Assembly (NCBI RefSeq): GCF_964340395.1 | Contig: NC_135559.1 | Span: 12,885,259-12,949,258, forward strand | Direction of reading: 5' to 3' | Source: Glandiceps talaboti | Taxonomy: Eukaryota; Hemichordata; Enteropneusta; Spengelidae | Length of the DNA: 64,000 nt | Part shown: positions 15,954 through 37,874 of the stretch, one piece after another | How positions within the stretch are numbered: position 1 is the stretch's first letter | How the letters are laid out: every line of letters starts with the position of its first letter | Made by a program: the position numbers and the translations under genes | The notes under the pieces: generated by a model | Databases searched by the model: none | What the model saw: only the letters and a program-made list of their open reading frames with translations | What the model was told of the DNA's origin: nothing

Positions 15954-18402
15954 ACCACGTCGGACAAGAATTGGTTTAGTTTGTGTCTTTCTTAGTAAAC
16001 CGAAGTCTCCATTACCAGAGCCGAATGCACACGGAGGACAAACTAGGGGTTCTATAAAATGTACGTACTCGTTTCTCCAACCAGGCGTTATATTATACGT
16101 AGTGCCACTGCACTGCCGTCACCTTCCCGCCATCACAGCTACCGATGGCAATCGCATCACCGTAATAAAAATCAGCATTTGTAACCAAAAATCCCATTTC
16201 GACCGTGACGTGTACTCACAGAAATCAACACGTAACCATGGAGACCAACAGTAAACATCAACAGCCAGCAGTGACAAAGAGACAAAGGTTATAACGCGGA
16301 GACAACTAACAACAACAACAACAACCAACAAAACACTAACAACACTCATTCGTAGGGGGGTGAGGTAGGGGTGGGATGGGGTGGATGGGGGAGGGGGTTA
16401 GGGTGTGCAGGGGGTAATCTCCTAATCGATTCTTTTTATTTTCTATAAACTGGAAAAAATTGAACATTATAAATAACAATATTTTGATTCTGTCATACTT
16501 AGTAATCCCCGATATCCATTTTCTACGTAATCCAATGAATAAAATGCCATTTGAATTCTACTCACGCGTACGACAAAAATGTATCAGATATTTCATCGTA
16601 AGACGTGAATACAGCCATCTGGTTTTGATAAATTAAACGTATATTCAACCTTTTAGGCGTAAATGTAACGAGATGATGACCATTTATGTTTATCTAGCCG
16701 TTGTTCTTATTTACTTCTGTTATTGCACTTACTACTGTCTTGCATGACCTGCTTGATCTCCCTACTACATTTCAATGGACCTTTCCGCACCAACAATCTG
16801 CAATGGGCCACTTTGCAGAGAGATGATTAAAAAAATGTAAAGCCAGTATACCAAACTAGTGACGTCATCGTGAATCGTGACGACCACAATGCACTGGGCT
16901 AGCTTACTCTCACGTTGTGTTCCTTGACCACGAAACGCTTCTCGTAACAACGAAAACACGTGCTATGTATCCACGGCTAACACCTACCAAAAACTCGTTG
17001 TGTGTCCCGGATGTAAAGACTTTTGACTATAGTTGACAATGAAAAGGAGATGAAGCCAACAATGGACAATATGAAGTAGGGATTTGGGGTTTCCCCTCTA
17101 ACCCCCCCCCACCCCCATCAACACCACATCGTCAGTATCGTAACCCAAGGGTGTCGGTTGACTGTTTACAATGTTACCATGGGTACATGCAAATGAAGTG
17201 CCAGGCGTGTGTATATATGTAACACACGGTTCGATATAAGCGCAACTTAGTGAGGATTCAGTACTGACTACGAGGCGTGGAACTCCTTCTTCTGTTACTT
17301 GTATAATCTTGGACAATATGGAAAGGCTATCCATGTGTATAATCGTACTCATTACTGTTTACATCTGAGAGTGACAAGTTGACCTGGACATTTTCACAAC
17401 GCTGTGTATTTCTCTCTGTTTTGAGCTGACGACGAGAGCTTTTCTACAGCTAAAACAGTCCATCAGTGGAAACAACAACCGCCGACGTCCAATAGGGGAG
17501 TTGTAAAGGTACGCTATATACTTTCTATCTTATTTTCAAATTATAAAAAAACTTACGTTGTACTCACCGATATAAATAAAAAATCCTTTCCAATCTGACA
17601 TCTCACCGGAAGACTCTGCAGCCAATAAAATGTTCTAAACCTTTGAAAAACATTTTTAAAAAGAAAATCGACCAAAACTCGTCTCCGAAGATCTCGCGGC
17701 CTGCAATCATTTCAAGTCGAACTTGACGAAGGACACTGTATCTTTTATTTTCGTTGTTATCTTTAGCATTAAAAGTTTGCTCTTGAACATTAAAAGTTTC
17801 GTTCGTACCATTAAAAGTTACTATTGGAAACAAAACAATTCGTTCAAAGTTTTAAAATGTATTCTGAGACTCGCAAAATAAAAGTTTTGTTCAAATTACT
17901 AAAGACTTAAGTTTGCCGTGTCATTAATGGGCAATCGCGGTTATTACATTCGGAAGTTTACCAATTGTTCTAGTAAGTATTTAGGAAATGTAGCCTTGAT
18001 CTCGAAAACCAGAGCTGTTATTTATTCTGCAACACTGGCGGTAGTCATGGACGGTGCCGCAAAAGAGTCCTGCTGTGGTTTACGACGATGGATATAGTAA
18101 GCAATTTTATATGCTGTGATGGTCACTCATGCAATCGTATTGGAATATAATTATAGCATGTATTTACTGCTCTTATTTTAGATTTATATGTCAGGGTGAA
18201 ATTGTGACTAAAACAAACAGAATTAGCTACATGAAACTGAAGGAGTGGAGCTGCGAGGACATTCTTTCCCTTAATTCCCAACTTTTCGACTAGGTATGCT
18301 CGGTTTGGTAGAGTACGTACGGTAATGATGAATGACGACGGCAAGCGCTCACCCTTCCTTTAATATCAATGGTGTTGTATTCCCGGTTACTTGGGAACCA
18401 TA

Positions 18403-19122
18403 GAAGCATGGTTAGTTTTAATGAGATGATAATTCCATGATCACGACGCGACGACATCCACTGAAGGCGCTGTATAAATGCGTACCTTATTCCGAGGAGT
18501 GTTATTTTTTTCATGCATATAGAGATACGTAACAAAAAGAGTGAAAACAATTCCAAACCTTTGGTCGCATACAGACTGGTCACAAAAATAAGTCGCAGCG
18601 CACGACAGCTCCCTGGGGGAAATCGCACGATAATAGCAGCATCCGTAATACACGATGGCGGGGTCAAGCCAGGTCAGTCCAAACTCGTTGACAACGCTTG
18701 TTTGTTTATTTGTTTACATATAAGGGACATCTCTTCTCACAACTAAATGACCGCTGTATTTATGCATCTCTTCAAACTTATATTCACTCGTCTGGTATTT
18801 AGATTCCGAAATATTAAAATTCAGTCAGACCCCGTCGAGAAATGACATTTTGTCGTCAGACACTACTATTTTTTTTAAAAAAAAGTGATGATATGAAGAG
18901 GACTCTTTAAATTGGTCATATGGGTGATAATTAAATAATTATTTTGAATTTTGAATTCTTAAGACAACTCTACTACGTTTTCGTACTTGAAAAAAAAACG
19001 CGAAACAGCATTGACTGAGTCCATGTTTGTACAAAAAGGAAAAAGTATGTAAAAGTTTGTTATTGCACGTATAATACATATTTTACACTTTAACATTAAA
19101 TTTTGTTGTTGTTGTAATTATT
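18403..19122. repeat. Near-tandem duplication, copy 1
   Basis: About 720 bp, closely matching 19476-20188, beginning GAAGCATGGTTAGTTTTAAT. Differences are small indels and substitutions. The open frames that run through it differ between copies, so it does not look coding. Confidence 0.85.
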
Positions 19123-19250
19123 TAGTTAGAAAAAAGGGATTCGGTATCTACTCTATTACATTGTTTTTTTCAAGTACATAAACATGGTGGAGTTGTCTTA
19201 AGAAATAGCCAAAATAAAGCCCTTTGTCCTTTGTCATCCATATAGCCAAT
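18911..19250. mobile_element. TTAA-flanked MITE, copy 1
   Basis: The ends are ATTGGTCATATGG and, inverted, ATTGGCTATATGG. Further inside, both arms carry TTCTTAAGACAACTC. TTAA sits directly outside both ends (18907-18910 and 19251-19254), the target duplication of piggyBac-type transposons. There is no transposase, so this is a non-autonomous element. A GTTATTGCACGTAT core is shared with the copies at 38.7 and 53.7 kb. Confidence 0.68.
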
Positions 19251-19475
19251 TTAAAAGTAAACTTACTCAAATCATGACTGAAGTAAGTAGGTTGGACAAA
19301 CTAAAAGTTTAAGGACACAGCTTCTGAAAGCGTTTCGGACAACAAGTACCAATTTTACTGCATGATCACGACTTGATCACCCAAACCACGGTCTACGAAT
19401 AACATTCGGTTGCCGCAGGAACCCTGAGGCTTGATACCATTGTGCTGAATTGATGTGTGGCTTTTCGGGTCACTT

Positions 19476-20188
19476 GGAAGCATGGTTAGTTTTAATGGAT
19501 GATAATACTACGATCACAACGACATCCACTGAAGGGGCAATATAAATGTGTACCTTATTCCGAGGAGTATTATTGTTTTCATGCATATAGAGATACGTAA
19601 CAAAGAGAGTGAAAACAATCCCAAAATCTTTGGTCGCATACAGACTGGTCACGAAAATAAGTCGTAGCGCTCGATAGCTCCCTGGGGGAAATCGCATGAT
19701 AATAGCAGTATCCGTAATACACGATGGCGGGGTCAAGCCAGGTCACTGAGTCCAAACTCGTTGACAACGCTTGTTTGTTTACATGTTAGGAACATCTCTT
19801 CTCACAACTAAATGACCGCTGTATTTATGCATCTCCAAACTTATATTCACTCGTCTGATATTTAGATTCCGAAATATTAAAATTCAGTCGAGTCAGACCC
19901 CCGTCGAGAAATGACATTTTGTCGTCAGACACTACTATTTTTTAAAAAAAAAGTGATGATATGAAGAGGACTCTTTAAATTAGTCATATGGATGATAATT
20001 AAATACTTATTTTGAATTTTGAATTCTTAAGACAACTCTACTACGTTTTCTTACTTGAAAAAAAACACAACAGCATTGACTGAGTAATTGTTTGTACAAA
20101 AAGGAAAATATGTGTAAAAGTTTGATATTGCACGTACAATGATACATATTTTATACTTTACCATTGTTTGTTGGTGTAATTATTAACC
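19476..20188. repeat. Near-tandem duplication, copy 2
   Basis: Same orientation as copy 1, offset about 1.07 kb. Includes the shared TCCCTGGGGGAAATCGCA and ACACGATGGCGGGGTCAAGC blocks and the left half of the TTAA MITE. Confidence 0.85.
19979..20188. mobile_element. Truncated TTAA MITE, copy 1b
   Basis: The left half of the element at 18911 is repeated here (ATTAGTCATATGG after TTAA) as part of the near-tandem duplication. Similarity stops near 20188, before the right arm, so the duplication boundary lies within the element. Confidence 0.6.
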
Positions 20189-20322
20189 AGCCATCAGTAA
20201 TTTTCATGTTCTCTAAGTTTATAGATTCAAACATAGTTTTTTCATACAAGCAATTTCGCTGTACAAAGTGTTGTATTTGTTTTTATTTAGAGAGAAATTT
20301 GACCAGTTCAAGTTAAACCTGT

Positions 20323-20371
20323 GACACGTGTGTGTGTGTGTGCGCGCGCGCGTGTGTGCGTGCGTGCGTGC

Positions 20372-20407
<36 letters not shown>
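20323..20407. repeat. (GT)n(GC)n then (CTTT)n
   Basis: Alternating GT, CGCGCGCG and GTGC (Z-DNA prone) abut a polypyrimidine CTTT array (triplex prone). Confidence 0.92.
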
Positions 20408-21388
20408 ATTTCTCCAGTAATTGTGGCCCCTTCCCCATCCTGTACTATAGAAAAAAACTCGGCTTTCGTGACGGTCATCTTTAGTTAATTTTTGTTCAAA
20501 ATTACGTACTAGTTGAAATCAAAGGATGTTCTACTGTTCACGAACACACTAACTTCGTCTTCCTCATAAATATGCAGAAATATGCAACATATAACAATCC
20601 ACTAGGCTTACCCACTATCGTGTAAGAAGATTTTACTCGTCTGGAGGTCAAAGGTCATTCCTTTAACGTCCTAAAGTAGAAAGGGTTTTATAATTGCTAA
20701 AACAGATAACTAAATAGCATTCAGATCGGTTGTGAGGAGATATAATACGGAATGTCGAAATTTAAAAAAAAATTCTTAGCCTTTTTAGGCCACGTGATCA
20801 AATATGCAAATTCAATCATATAGTATACGTGTTCGAGAAGTTCAAACCTAGACAATTCTAAAATATAAATTGTCTGTTTTATCTAATTTTCGTGAAATTA
20901 CCCAAACGAAAAACCGAACAATTAGTTTACAGTTATGCTTCCGAACTTTGATGTAAAGAATACGACATTTAATAGAAGAGAAACGACAAAAACTTATCAC
21001 GTATTTACAGTTGCGTGTAGACCGCCATTTTGACGTAGCATCGTCTGATACAGAACGCGTGCGTTGCTTTAAATCATGTGACTATGACGCCACGCGTACA
21101 GAACGCACGTAAATACGCGCATCTAAACCCCTCTATTAATGCAAGTAGGATATATACGCGGGCGATATTTTTGCTTGGACAGTTCGACTTTGATATCAAC
21201 ATACTATTTACATAATCTGGGTACAGGCTGACGGTCACCGTGTATGTTTTTAACAAAAGTCAAATAATGTATTGAGGAAGAAACATTCCTAACGTAACTA
21301 TCATTCTCTAATATGGAGAGAAATTGAATTACCACCTGGACATTTCATTCACGTCAACTAACAACAACCCTTTCATTTCCTTTCTCAG
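20408..21388. other. Upstream region of gene A
   Basis: Should hold promoter or 5' UTR intron of gene A. No convincing TATA box or first exon could be picked. A CpG-containing stretch lies at 21010-21115. Confidence 0.4.
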
Positions 21389-21432
21389 AAAGAACGCAAA
21401 TTTGGAAAGTTGGAAAGCAAGAGATTAAAAAA

Positions 21433-29846
<8,414 letters not shown>

Positions 29847-30100
29847 GAATAAAAAAGACACCTTTTCTGGCGATGGAAGACAGCCCCCCCCCCCCCCCCC
29901 CAAGAAGAGAAGTTTGGATGGTGTTTCGAGTAATATCAGACCTCTACTATAACAAATAGATGTTTAGTGGTTTGGAAAAATCCACCCGAGAAAATTTCTT
30001 TTTACGAAAGACTGAACTCATAAGAGTCGAGCCACATCTCTACAAGATACTACAACATTGCTACAAGATAGCGTGAATAAGGAGAAAAAATACTTCTGTA

Positions 30101-30106
30101 AATAAA
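30101..30106 (+). terminator. Gene A polyadenylation signal
   Basis: Canonical AATAAA 255 bases after the gene A stop codon, in an A/T-rich 3' UTR. Cleavage would be expected within about 30 bases. Confidence 0.55.
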
Positions 30107-30369
30107 GCTCCCATTTGTTACATACTTTTTAACTTAGGAAAATGCAGTAAAGGGTTTAAAAGTACTTAGAAGCTCTTCATTTGTTTTCAATTTTGAATAT
30201 TGAATATTCATTGTCTGGTCAGTGGCGAAAAAAAAGTATCGCTGACAAAGCTGATGTGTTCTCAAAAGCTAAATGGTGACGATTATAATTCCCGGATATA
30301 ATCTATGTTGAAAAAATCGTTTTATTATTCCCCAACAGACGAAGCGGGGGGGGGGGGGGCAACTACGTC

Positions 30370-31260
30370 TTGCCACGTGTGTGCATCAGTCCGTCCATTT
30401 GTCCATGCGTGTCCACCTGTATCTCAAAAAGGCACAGGTGAATTCCAACCAAATTGTCAACACATGTCAGGTGTTATACATAGTCCGCATATGCACATGA
30501 CGTAGTTTCGTGCGTGACTTTCGCGATAAGTCGAATGATGTACCTTTCTTGTCATAAAAAATCGCAGATAGAGACTTTAGTCATGTGTCTACACCCACAC
30601 CATCATTAAACAAGCTTCTAATGATACCTTGACCTTTGACATTACCCGTCGTCTTCAAGGTCAAATAGACATTAAGTGTCATGAGACACTTCACGTTTTG
30701 CTCACAAACTAAGGAATAATAATAGATAATGACCTCTATGAGTGTTACAACCATGCAATCCATAATGGGCTTTCTAATGAGAACTTGACCTCTATCTCCA
30801 AGGTCAATTACCAAGAACGCTCAAATTGCCTATGTACAGAAGGTACATCTCTGAGATGCATGGACCTACTTCAATCAAACTTAGCACAAATGAAAGAAAC
30901 ATTAGTTCACAGATGGAGATTACTTTGTTTCTTGACCTTGGTGATAATGGTCGAATGGCGGCCATGTTTTGTTTATCATAACATTTTGTGCACTAACTCT
31001 GTAAGCTTAAAAGATAGAGACCTCATTTGAGTGTCTACACCCATGTTATTCATAATGAGCTTTCTCAAGTGACCTTGAATTTGAGCTTGACCCAGCTATA
31101 TGGTCAAATAGCCAAAGAAATCATCATAGTGCACATGCACAACTCTGATGTGCATAGATCCATTTTAGCCAAACCCGACACAATGTTGGGATATCGGATA
31201 TAGTAGTCCACATACGCACAATGCTTTGTTTCATGAACTGTGTGATATTAACCGATTGGT
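30370..31260. repeat. Diverged tandem repeats downstream of gene A
   Basis: Recurrent blocks: GTGTCTACACCCA (30587, 31030), ATAATGGGCTTTCT / ATAATGAGCTTTCT (30765, 31051), and CAAGGTCAA / TTGACCT pairs (30628-30664, 30785-30808, 31075-31107). Period is roughly 220-290 bases. No gene is visible. May be remnants of one element family. Confidence 0.5.
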
Positions 31261-32023
31261 AGACATATTTGTCCTGAAAATTCAGAAAATGATTTACTAA
31301 TTTTAAATACTGGGCCTATGTCTTCGATGATGACTTGTTCTTGTTGCACCATATCACATAGTTATTAATAAATATTTAGTCATATGTTATATTTAACCAT
31401 CAGTTTGTAGATTTCCCCGACAACAAAGTATACAATATTTCAACAAAATCATTTTCATCAAAATTTTATATTACAAACTGTTACAATTACTGAAATTTTG
31501 TAAACGACTAAAATGATCAGAACACCAATTATAAAATCTTTGTTACTTCATCAACTATTTTTTACAAGACGTAATATTATATTCAGTAAAAGAAAATTGT
31601 GGTTTCTTTATTATTCAAGAAGTTTTAAGTCTAAAGAGTATACCTTCTTGTGTTTCAATATATGAAGTAAATTTTTTTTTCACAAGAAGGACATGTGATT
31701 TGTTCAAAACATGTCAGTTTCTCAAACTAAAGTGAAAGGAGAGAACGTGTCTGTATACAGATAAATACAAATTACATTCTTTGGGTTCAACGTTAAATAT
31801 TCTTTATACATGTTCAAGGGTTTATGGTATTTGTTTATTTGTACTCTTTAGCTATTTTAAATATTTGAAATTGTTAGACAAAATATTAAAATATATTAAT
31901 CTGTCTGTTTTTTCCAAGATTTACGTCAAATTACACATACTTCTAACAGGATATTACCATAGACAACTATTATACTAGTATTCTATTTATTCAAAAATCA
32001 TCTTTTATTACAAAAATCAAGCG

Positions 32024-32138
<115 letters not shown>

Positions 32139-32869
32139 TATAGTTATTCACTTTCTTTTGGAACATATTTTACACACTGTCTTAATTTTTAGAGTTATAA
32201 AATTCCATACTCATTATACAAAATACAACATTTCGGAAACATTACTATTAACGTAGTCTAATTTAAAGGTAAGGTCCTCGGATGTATATGTATAGACATT
32301 CATATTTTCATGTTTTATTTTCTAGACTTTCGACTTTGTAATATAAATAATATTTTAGTTGCTAATTAAAACATGCTATTTAGAACACTATGTGTACCTG
32401 TACTGTATGTTAAGCATTCGATGTCGTCAGGAATTGGTCGAATGGCCAATGGTGGCGCACTTCAGTTGTGTTGAATCGCATGCGCTCATTTCTGCGGAAC
32501 GGGAGTACGGGAAGCCCAAAAGAAAAGAAAAAAATAGTGAAATGAGATTTCTCATAGAGAACAAACCTAACGGTGTAACAATTATATTATATAAATGAAA
32601 ATGTATACGCAAGTATGATGCTTTGTAGCGATTACTTTTTATAATACGACTGTCACGTACAATATATATTGCTTTAATATATTTAGTTTATTATTGAATT
32701 GAAAGATATGCAGCCTACTGCGTAATGATTCAGGTAATACATTTACAAAACTCGTATGTCACAGAGAAAAGTCACAACGAAAGACCATCGACTCATACCT
32801 CGAAATGTTTAAACGTATGATAAATTACGTCACATTTTAAAGCTGTATCATTCGTAATGCCATGTTTGA

Positions 32870-32950
32870 GTTCAGTCAATTGCAAGTTGTGGTTAAAGTA
32901 TACTTCAGTAAGTAGAATACCGTAGGTGCCTTCGAAATATGCAGTAGAAC
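32870..32950. repeat. Short dispersed repeat, copy 1
   Basis: GTTCAGTCAATTGCAAGT and AGTAGAATACCG followed by ACTTC/CCTTCGAAATATG recur in the same order at 46490-46585. Family unknown. Confidence 0.45.
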
Positions 32951-32962
32951 TTACCCCCCCCC

Positions 32963-32996
<34 letters not shown>
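32950..32996. repeat. C-run joined to A-run
   Basis: About ten C then more than 30 A. The same kind of junction recurs at 56026-56051. Confidence 0.85.
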
Positions 32997-32999
<3 letters not shown>

Positions 33000-35786
33000 T
33001 ATAAAGTCAGCACGTGTCACTTTAACATAGTATCGTATCAGGTCAGCGAAATGTTAGAACAACAAGACACAGCGGAGAAAGCTGGGGATGTGAAAAGTTA
33101 TCCAAAGCACATAGTTTGATTTCACCACGCTTGTAGCCTGTTTATAATTGGTTCGGACTAGTTATGCCCCTCATAGCAATATGCACTGTCGATTTGTATT
33201 AGGCACTCAATTATCGACAATCCCCTTGAGTCTACCGTGGGCGTCTGAGGCGACCTTGTATGTGTACATGATTATTGAGTAGTCTTTTCTGTGAGAGAGA
33301 GAGAGAGTGGGTGTCACACGATTTACTTCTATACATTGTTACTGTATCTCGCACGTTTTTTTTTTTTTCATTCTGTATATGCTACTGATGATGCTATATC
33401 ACGCTTCCTAGATAATTCGCCAATATACACTTGACATGATATGGAACACTTGCGTTTCTCTTACAAGCACCACTAACAACTTCAATAGCAACGTGTCTCT
33501 ATTATCAGTGCATGGACACAGAATAAACAGAACGTATCTGTGGGAATGAAAAGGAATTACATAGCAGATTGTCGAAATCCGAAAATATACTCTGTTCGAT
33601 ATTGAAGTCTGACTAATATCAAGCCATGTCAGTAGTTTATTTTTTTGGGTAAAATTTCAGTCTTTTATAGGTTTACTGTTTCCATTTTATTTTCAATAGA
33701 ATGTACTCTCAGTGACTGAATGGTTGATATAAACTCTGTGACGACAACCCACAAATATAACGCTTGGTGTTTGTTTTTGTTGTGGCTATAGTTTTCAAGG
33801 CTCGTATCTCATCGTCGTAATACTGTGTTATATGTGGGCTCGAGCAAGCGTTAACACAATTGCGGTGCTCAGTCGGTTAGGTGGGGGTTGACGGTGGGCG
33901 TGAGGATTATACGTGAAATGGAGTATCATTGAAGAATTCTGGTGAAATTATCATCTGTTGACAATCGTGAAGCCGCAGGTGTGAGATATATATACTGATG
34001 ACGACTGATATCGGTGACGTAGTACTGGCGGGAATAAACGGTCAAGTGAAAAACGAATTTATTCCTGCAGCTGTGAGTGAAATTTCCACACGTAGGAAAA
34101 TTTTGCAGTTTTTCACTTCGATCAATGAGTAATACTAGCTAACTAAGACAATGCTAATAAGAATGAACGCCCAACCTTCAAAGATATATGAACTGAACTT
34201 GCTCGTGCACAGCAATAATTTGCATAATTTATTCATTTTTTTTCATATCAAAATCCTACTCGCGTAAAAGATTGATAACGAGAAAACGGCATAGATCAGA
34301 ATCAGAATTAATCGAAGCAGATGCAAGCTGAATAACCCTTATAAAGCATGACATTGTCTTTAATATTATTTCATACGCCCTCACTAGTATGCTACGGTTA
34401 AGAAACTGTATGTACTACACTTTAAATTAGGCTATCAAGATTGAATGATACAGATTTTTGCAACATTTTCCCTAAAATGAACTTATGGGCCACCATGCAA
34501 GTCCTTTTCGGTTGAGAGAGACACTTTATATGGTAATGTATAGAGAAACATTAAATGTCGTTGCAAAAATTACAATGTTCAATTTCGAAACCAGGTACTG
34601 GCTGACGAGTTGCAAATTTGGTATTGTGACTCGAGAAGTCGGAGACAATTGCGAACATGGCGCCCGCAGGTCCTATGCCGCATTGCCGGGTCTAGCTTAC
34701 TTCGGGTGCGGCATAGCCTGTGGACTGACTGGAAAATTGAAAGCAGTTCCACAGCGATTTGATAGCAAGCGTGTAACATAGCCCTGCCACGTAGTCCCAA
34801 AACCTGAATGGAAATCTGTAAAAAAAAACGTGTACGTGCGTTTGTATTTGTCTGTATTAAAAACGCCGCAAGGGAACAATCCCCAGCATAAATAAAAATG
34901 AAAAATGAAAAATAAAATGGTTAGCTACTATATCTCTGATAGGAATGTTTATATTGTAATTAGATTATTTAACATATTCAACATACATTGTGTGTATTTT
35001 CAATTAAAAAATCCATTAAGTAACCATTTAAAAATCTATACCTGGTACCTGGATCGGGAAAAGTATTACATAACAAATATTGAATGTGGCAATATGTTAA
35101 GACAGACCGAGTCCCTCACGTGATACCTAGATAAACGGTTTGAGCGAAGATCGAATTCTTTGTCTATATAATTTAGATTGTATTAACATCCCATAACTGT
35201 TATCGATTGTCGTGGAGAGAAGATAAGTGCCGAGGAATGAGTATCAGTTTCGTGTTTCTAACATTTTAGTTGACTGTTCCCACTTATGGGAGGGTTTATT
35301 GCATATTCGGGAACTGGCAGTGAAACTGCCACGTAGGGGCTAGGAACGAACATGTCGCAGAAACAGGAATCAAACTGTCACCTCACTACTTCACGACTGA
35401 ACATGACCCGGGAACGTGACTTGACTTGACGAGGGTAGTGTCGTCAATGCAACTTACTCAATTAACATAACTGGCATACTAGGAACACTGGATGGAATGT
35501 TTACACCGTGGAAAGTTCTTTAAACCTTGGCACGGGGCCCGTATTCCGTACATTTACCCACATTGCCGTGAATAACCGATCATTATATATCTACGAACGA
35601 TGGAACTAACACTTCAATTAGGTTTCATAGAAATCTTTAACTTGTGGGCATTTCTTGAGTATTCCCATTATCATTACATCACATTGCGGATCAAAAGATT
35701 GAAGAAATAAGTCATATCATAACATAACAGAAATGATTATTAATACAATTTGACACATTTTATGCCAAATGCATTTTTCATCTATG

Positions 35787-36460
35787 CAGTTTCGAAAGTA
35801 CGTAAGCCTACTTGAACTTCACACTTCACACTTCGTACTTCGCACTTCGCACTTCACACTTCTACTTCTAACTTTATTTGCACGCAATGCATCATGGGCA
35901 TTGCATTAACCGCCTATAGAGAAGGGGAGGCCTGCATGATCTGTATTTTTTTAACAACAATCACTCGTAAAGTTCACTTACCTTACTAGGGTTCTGATTA
36001 ATTTTCACACGCCATTTTGTTTCTGGGCTTGGTATAGCCTTAGTCGTATGTAATCATGGTGGAAAACATGTAAAATTGACCCCACAATGCAATGCAGTAG
36101 TTACGTGTAAACTGAATTGAAGTGTGAAGTATGGAGTGGAAAGTGTGAAGTGGGAAGTATGAAGTGGGAAGTATGAAGTGGCCATTTTGTTTCTGGGCTG
36201 GGTATAGCCTTAGTCGTATGTAATCATGGTGGAAAACATGTAAAATTGACCCCACAATGCAATGCAGTAGTTACGTGTAAACTGAATTGAAGTGTGAAGT
36301 ATGAAGTATGAAGTGGGAAGTGGGAAGTGTGAAGTATGAAGTGGGAAGTGGGAAGTATGAAGTGGGAAGTGGGAAGCGTGAAGTGTGAAGTGGGAAGTGT
36401 GAAGTGTGAAGTGGGAAGTGGGAAGTGTGAAATCCTAATAGGCTTTCGTACGAAAGAGCT
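35787..36460. mobile_element. Foldback-like element with repeat-array arms
   Basis: The left arm is a TTCACACTTC-type array (about 35815-35872). The right arm is its inverse, a GAAGTGTGAAGTGGGAAGT-type array (36118-36430). Outside the arrays the flanks are also inverted: GTACGTAAGCCTA on the left and GTACGAAAGCCTA read from the right. The interior contains a 170-bp direct duplication (36011-36180 and 36181-36350). Such arrayed arms recall foldback transposons of Drosophila and TU elements of sea urchins. Confidence 0.55.
36011..36350. repeat. 170-bp tandem duplication
   Basis: Two adjacent copies both start GCCATTTTGTTTCTGGGCT and are nearly identical through the GAAGTGTGAAGTAT array start, which points to a recent event. 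Confidence 0.85.
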
Positions 36461-37874
36461 ACAAAATATTAAACAACAGCTTACAAAGCTTTGGCAATCT
36501 CTTTCAATACTCTGTTCTTCGTAGCATTATACTTCATATATCTCATTTGTTCAATATCTTCTCTTTCTAGTATTCTTGTTTGTACACGACAAAAATAGCA
36601 CCACCATCAAAATTTAATTAAATAACGTCAATGCCTCATCCCATCGTTACAATTGATTTATACAAAATAAAGTTCCAAAGCAGATTAACGTCAATTTAAA
36701 TGATACTAAAATTTGCCATTTTTCTAAAACCACTCTATATCTTTGCATTTAAAAATGGAATAAAATATATAATTTTTTTTACCCGTTTCATAAAACGTCA
36801 ATTTTCAAGTTACACCTCAGACCTGGTGGTCTTAGTTTACTCAGATTTTCTTGATATAAAATGTTGCTAATTAAATTGCGCCATTTATTAACTGGCATAT
36901 ACAAACTTGATGATACTAAAGTTACAAATGCTCGAATTTTAACGTGTGATAATAGTTTTACTGAATGGAACGATTGACAAATATTGTCATTGTACACATG
37001 CAGTAGTTATCGGGTAACAGTTACATTTATACTTTGTTTATCTCGTGAAAATTACAAATAAAACCAAAACCCCAAACAATATATTCGCGGATTTAATCAT
37101 CGTGGAATAACCCGGGGGAATAACTGCCTGATATTGAGTCTATTCTGAAAGTTGAATACATGAACTGCTGAGATTTTGCTCTCTCGAGAGACAGTGCAAT
37201 CATCGGCTATATGTCGCTTTATCCACTCATCACGAAATAATTCGTCATTGGATTGTATTGCAAACAAACATATTGACTGTATATAGTGTTTCGATGAGTT
37301 GAGATCCAGCTATGCGTGTGTTTATTTTCCATTTACACGTGTAAACACAGTTTAATGCGAACTACGTGCCGGGTGACGACGAATCTGACGATTACTGGAT
37401 TACCGATATTGACCTGTATTTCGCATTACATTTGCACTGTGTACGAGGTCATGTCCTTATATTGATCTACGCCATATGTTACAATCTACTCAACTCGATG
37501 AGCTGAAACGATTATTTTCGTTTCTCCATTTCAAGTTAAATGTAGGGCACGCGGACCTGATTGATTTTGACCTATGGGGTTTACAAAATTAGTTTGTACG
37601 TTTTCGGGGGTTAATTTTTGCTACAGATTAAAATACACCGTTGTGTTCCAACTGCTGAAATCGAATCATGACTTGCTATTGGCAGAATTCTCGCCAGGTA
37701 TTTAGCAATAATATATAAAGGAATCAATGACATGTATTATACGTATACTGTACTAAGATGTCAGGGAAGCCGATATTATGCTCTCAAATAAAGCAACAAC
37801 GCTAGAATACGATTTTAGTGTCATTGAAGGCGTGCATCGACATGATATTATCATAATAGAGTAAGTGCGGTTTA

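Larger units (their letters stand above)
13511..18402. other. Intergenic, no gene recognised; G-rich tract at 16355-16415
   Basis: Contains C runs (13565, 15604, 17101), the CAAA and AAAT arrays and the CCATTTTAGACC repeat. The GGGGTGGATGGGGGAGGGGG region could form a quadruplex. Confidence 0.45.

Noticed and set aside
16119-16349. 76-codon minus frame with a hydrophobic start
   Set aside because: The hydrophobic part is mostly a GTT/GTA low-complexity run; no domain or splice support.
18290-18667. 125-codon minus frame and its counterpart at 19470-19736
   Set aside because: Indels between the duplicated copies break the frames differently, which argues against a conserved protein.
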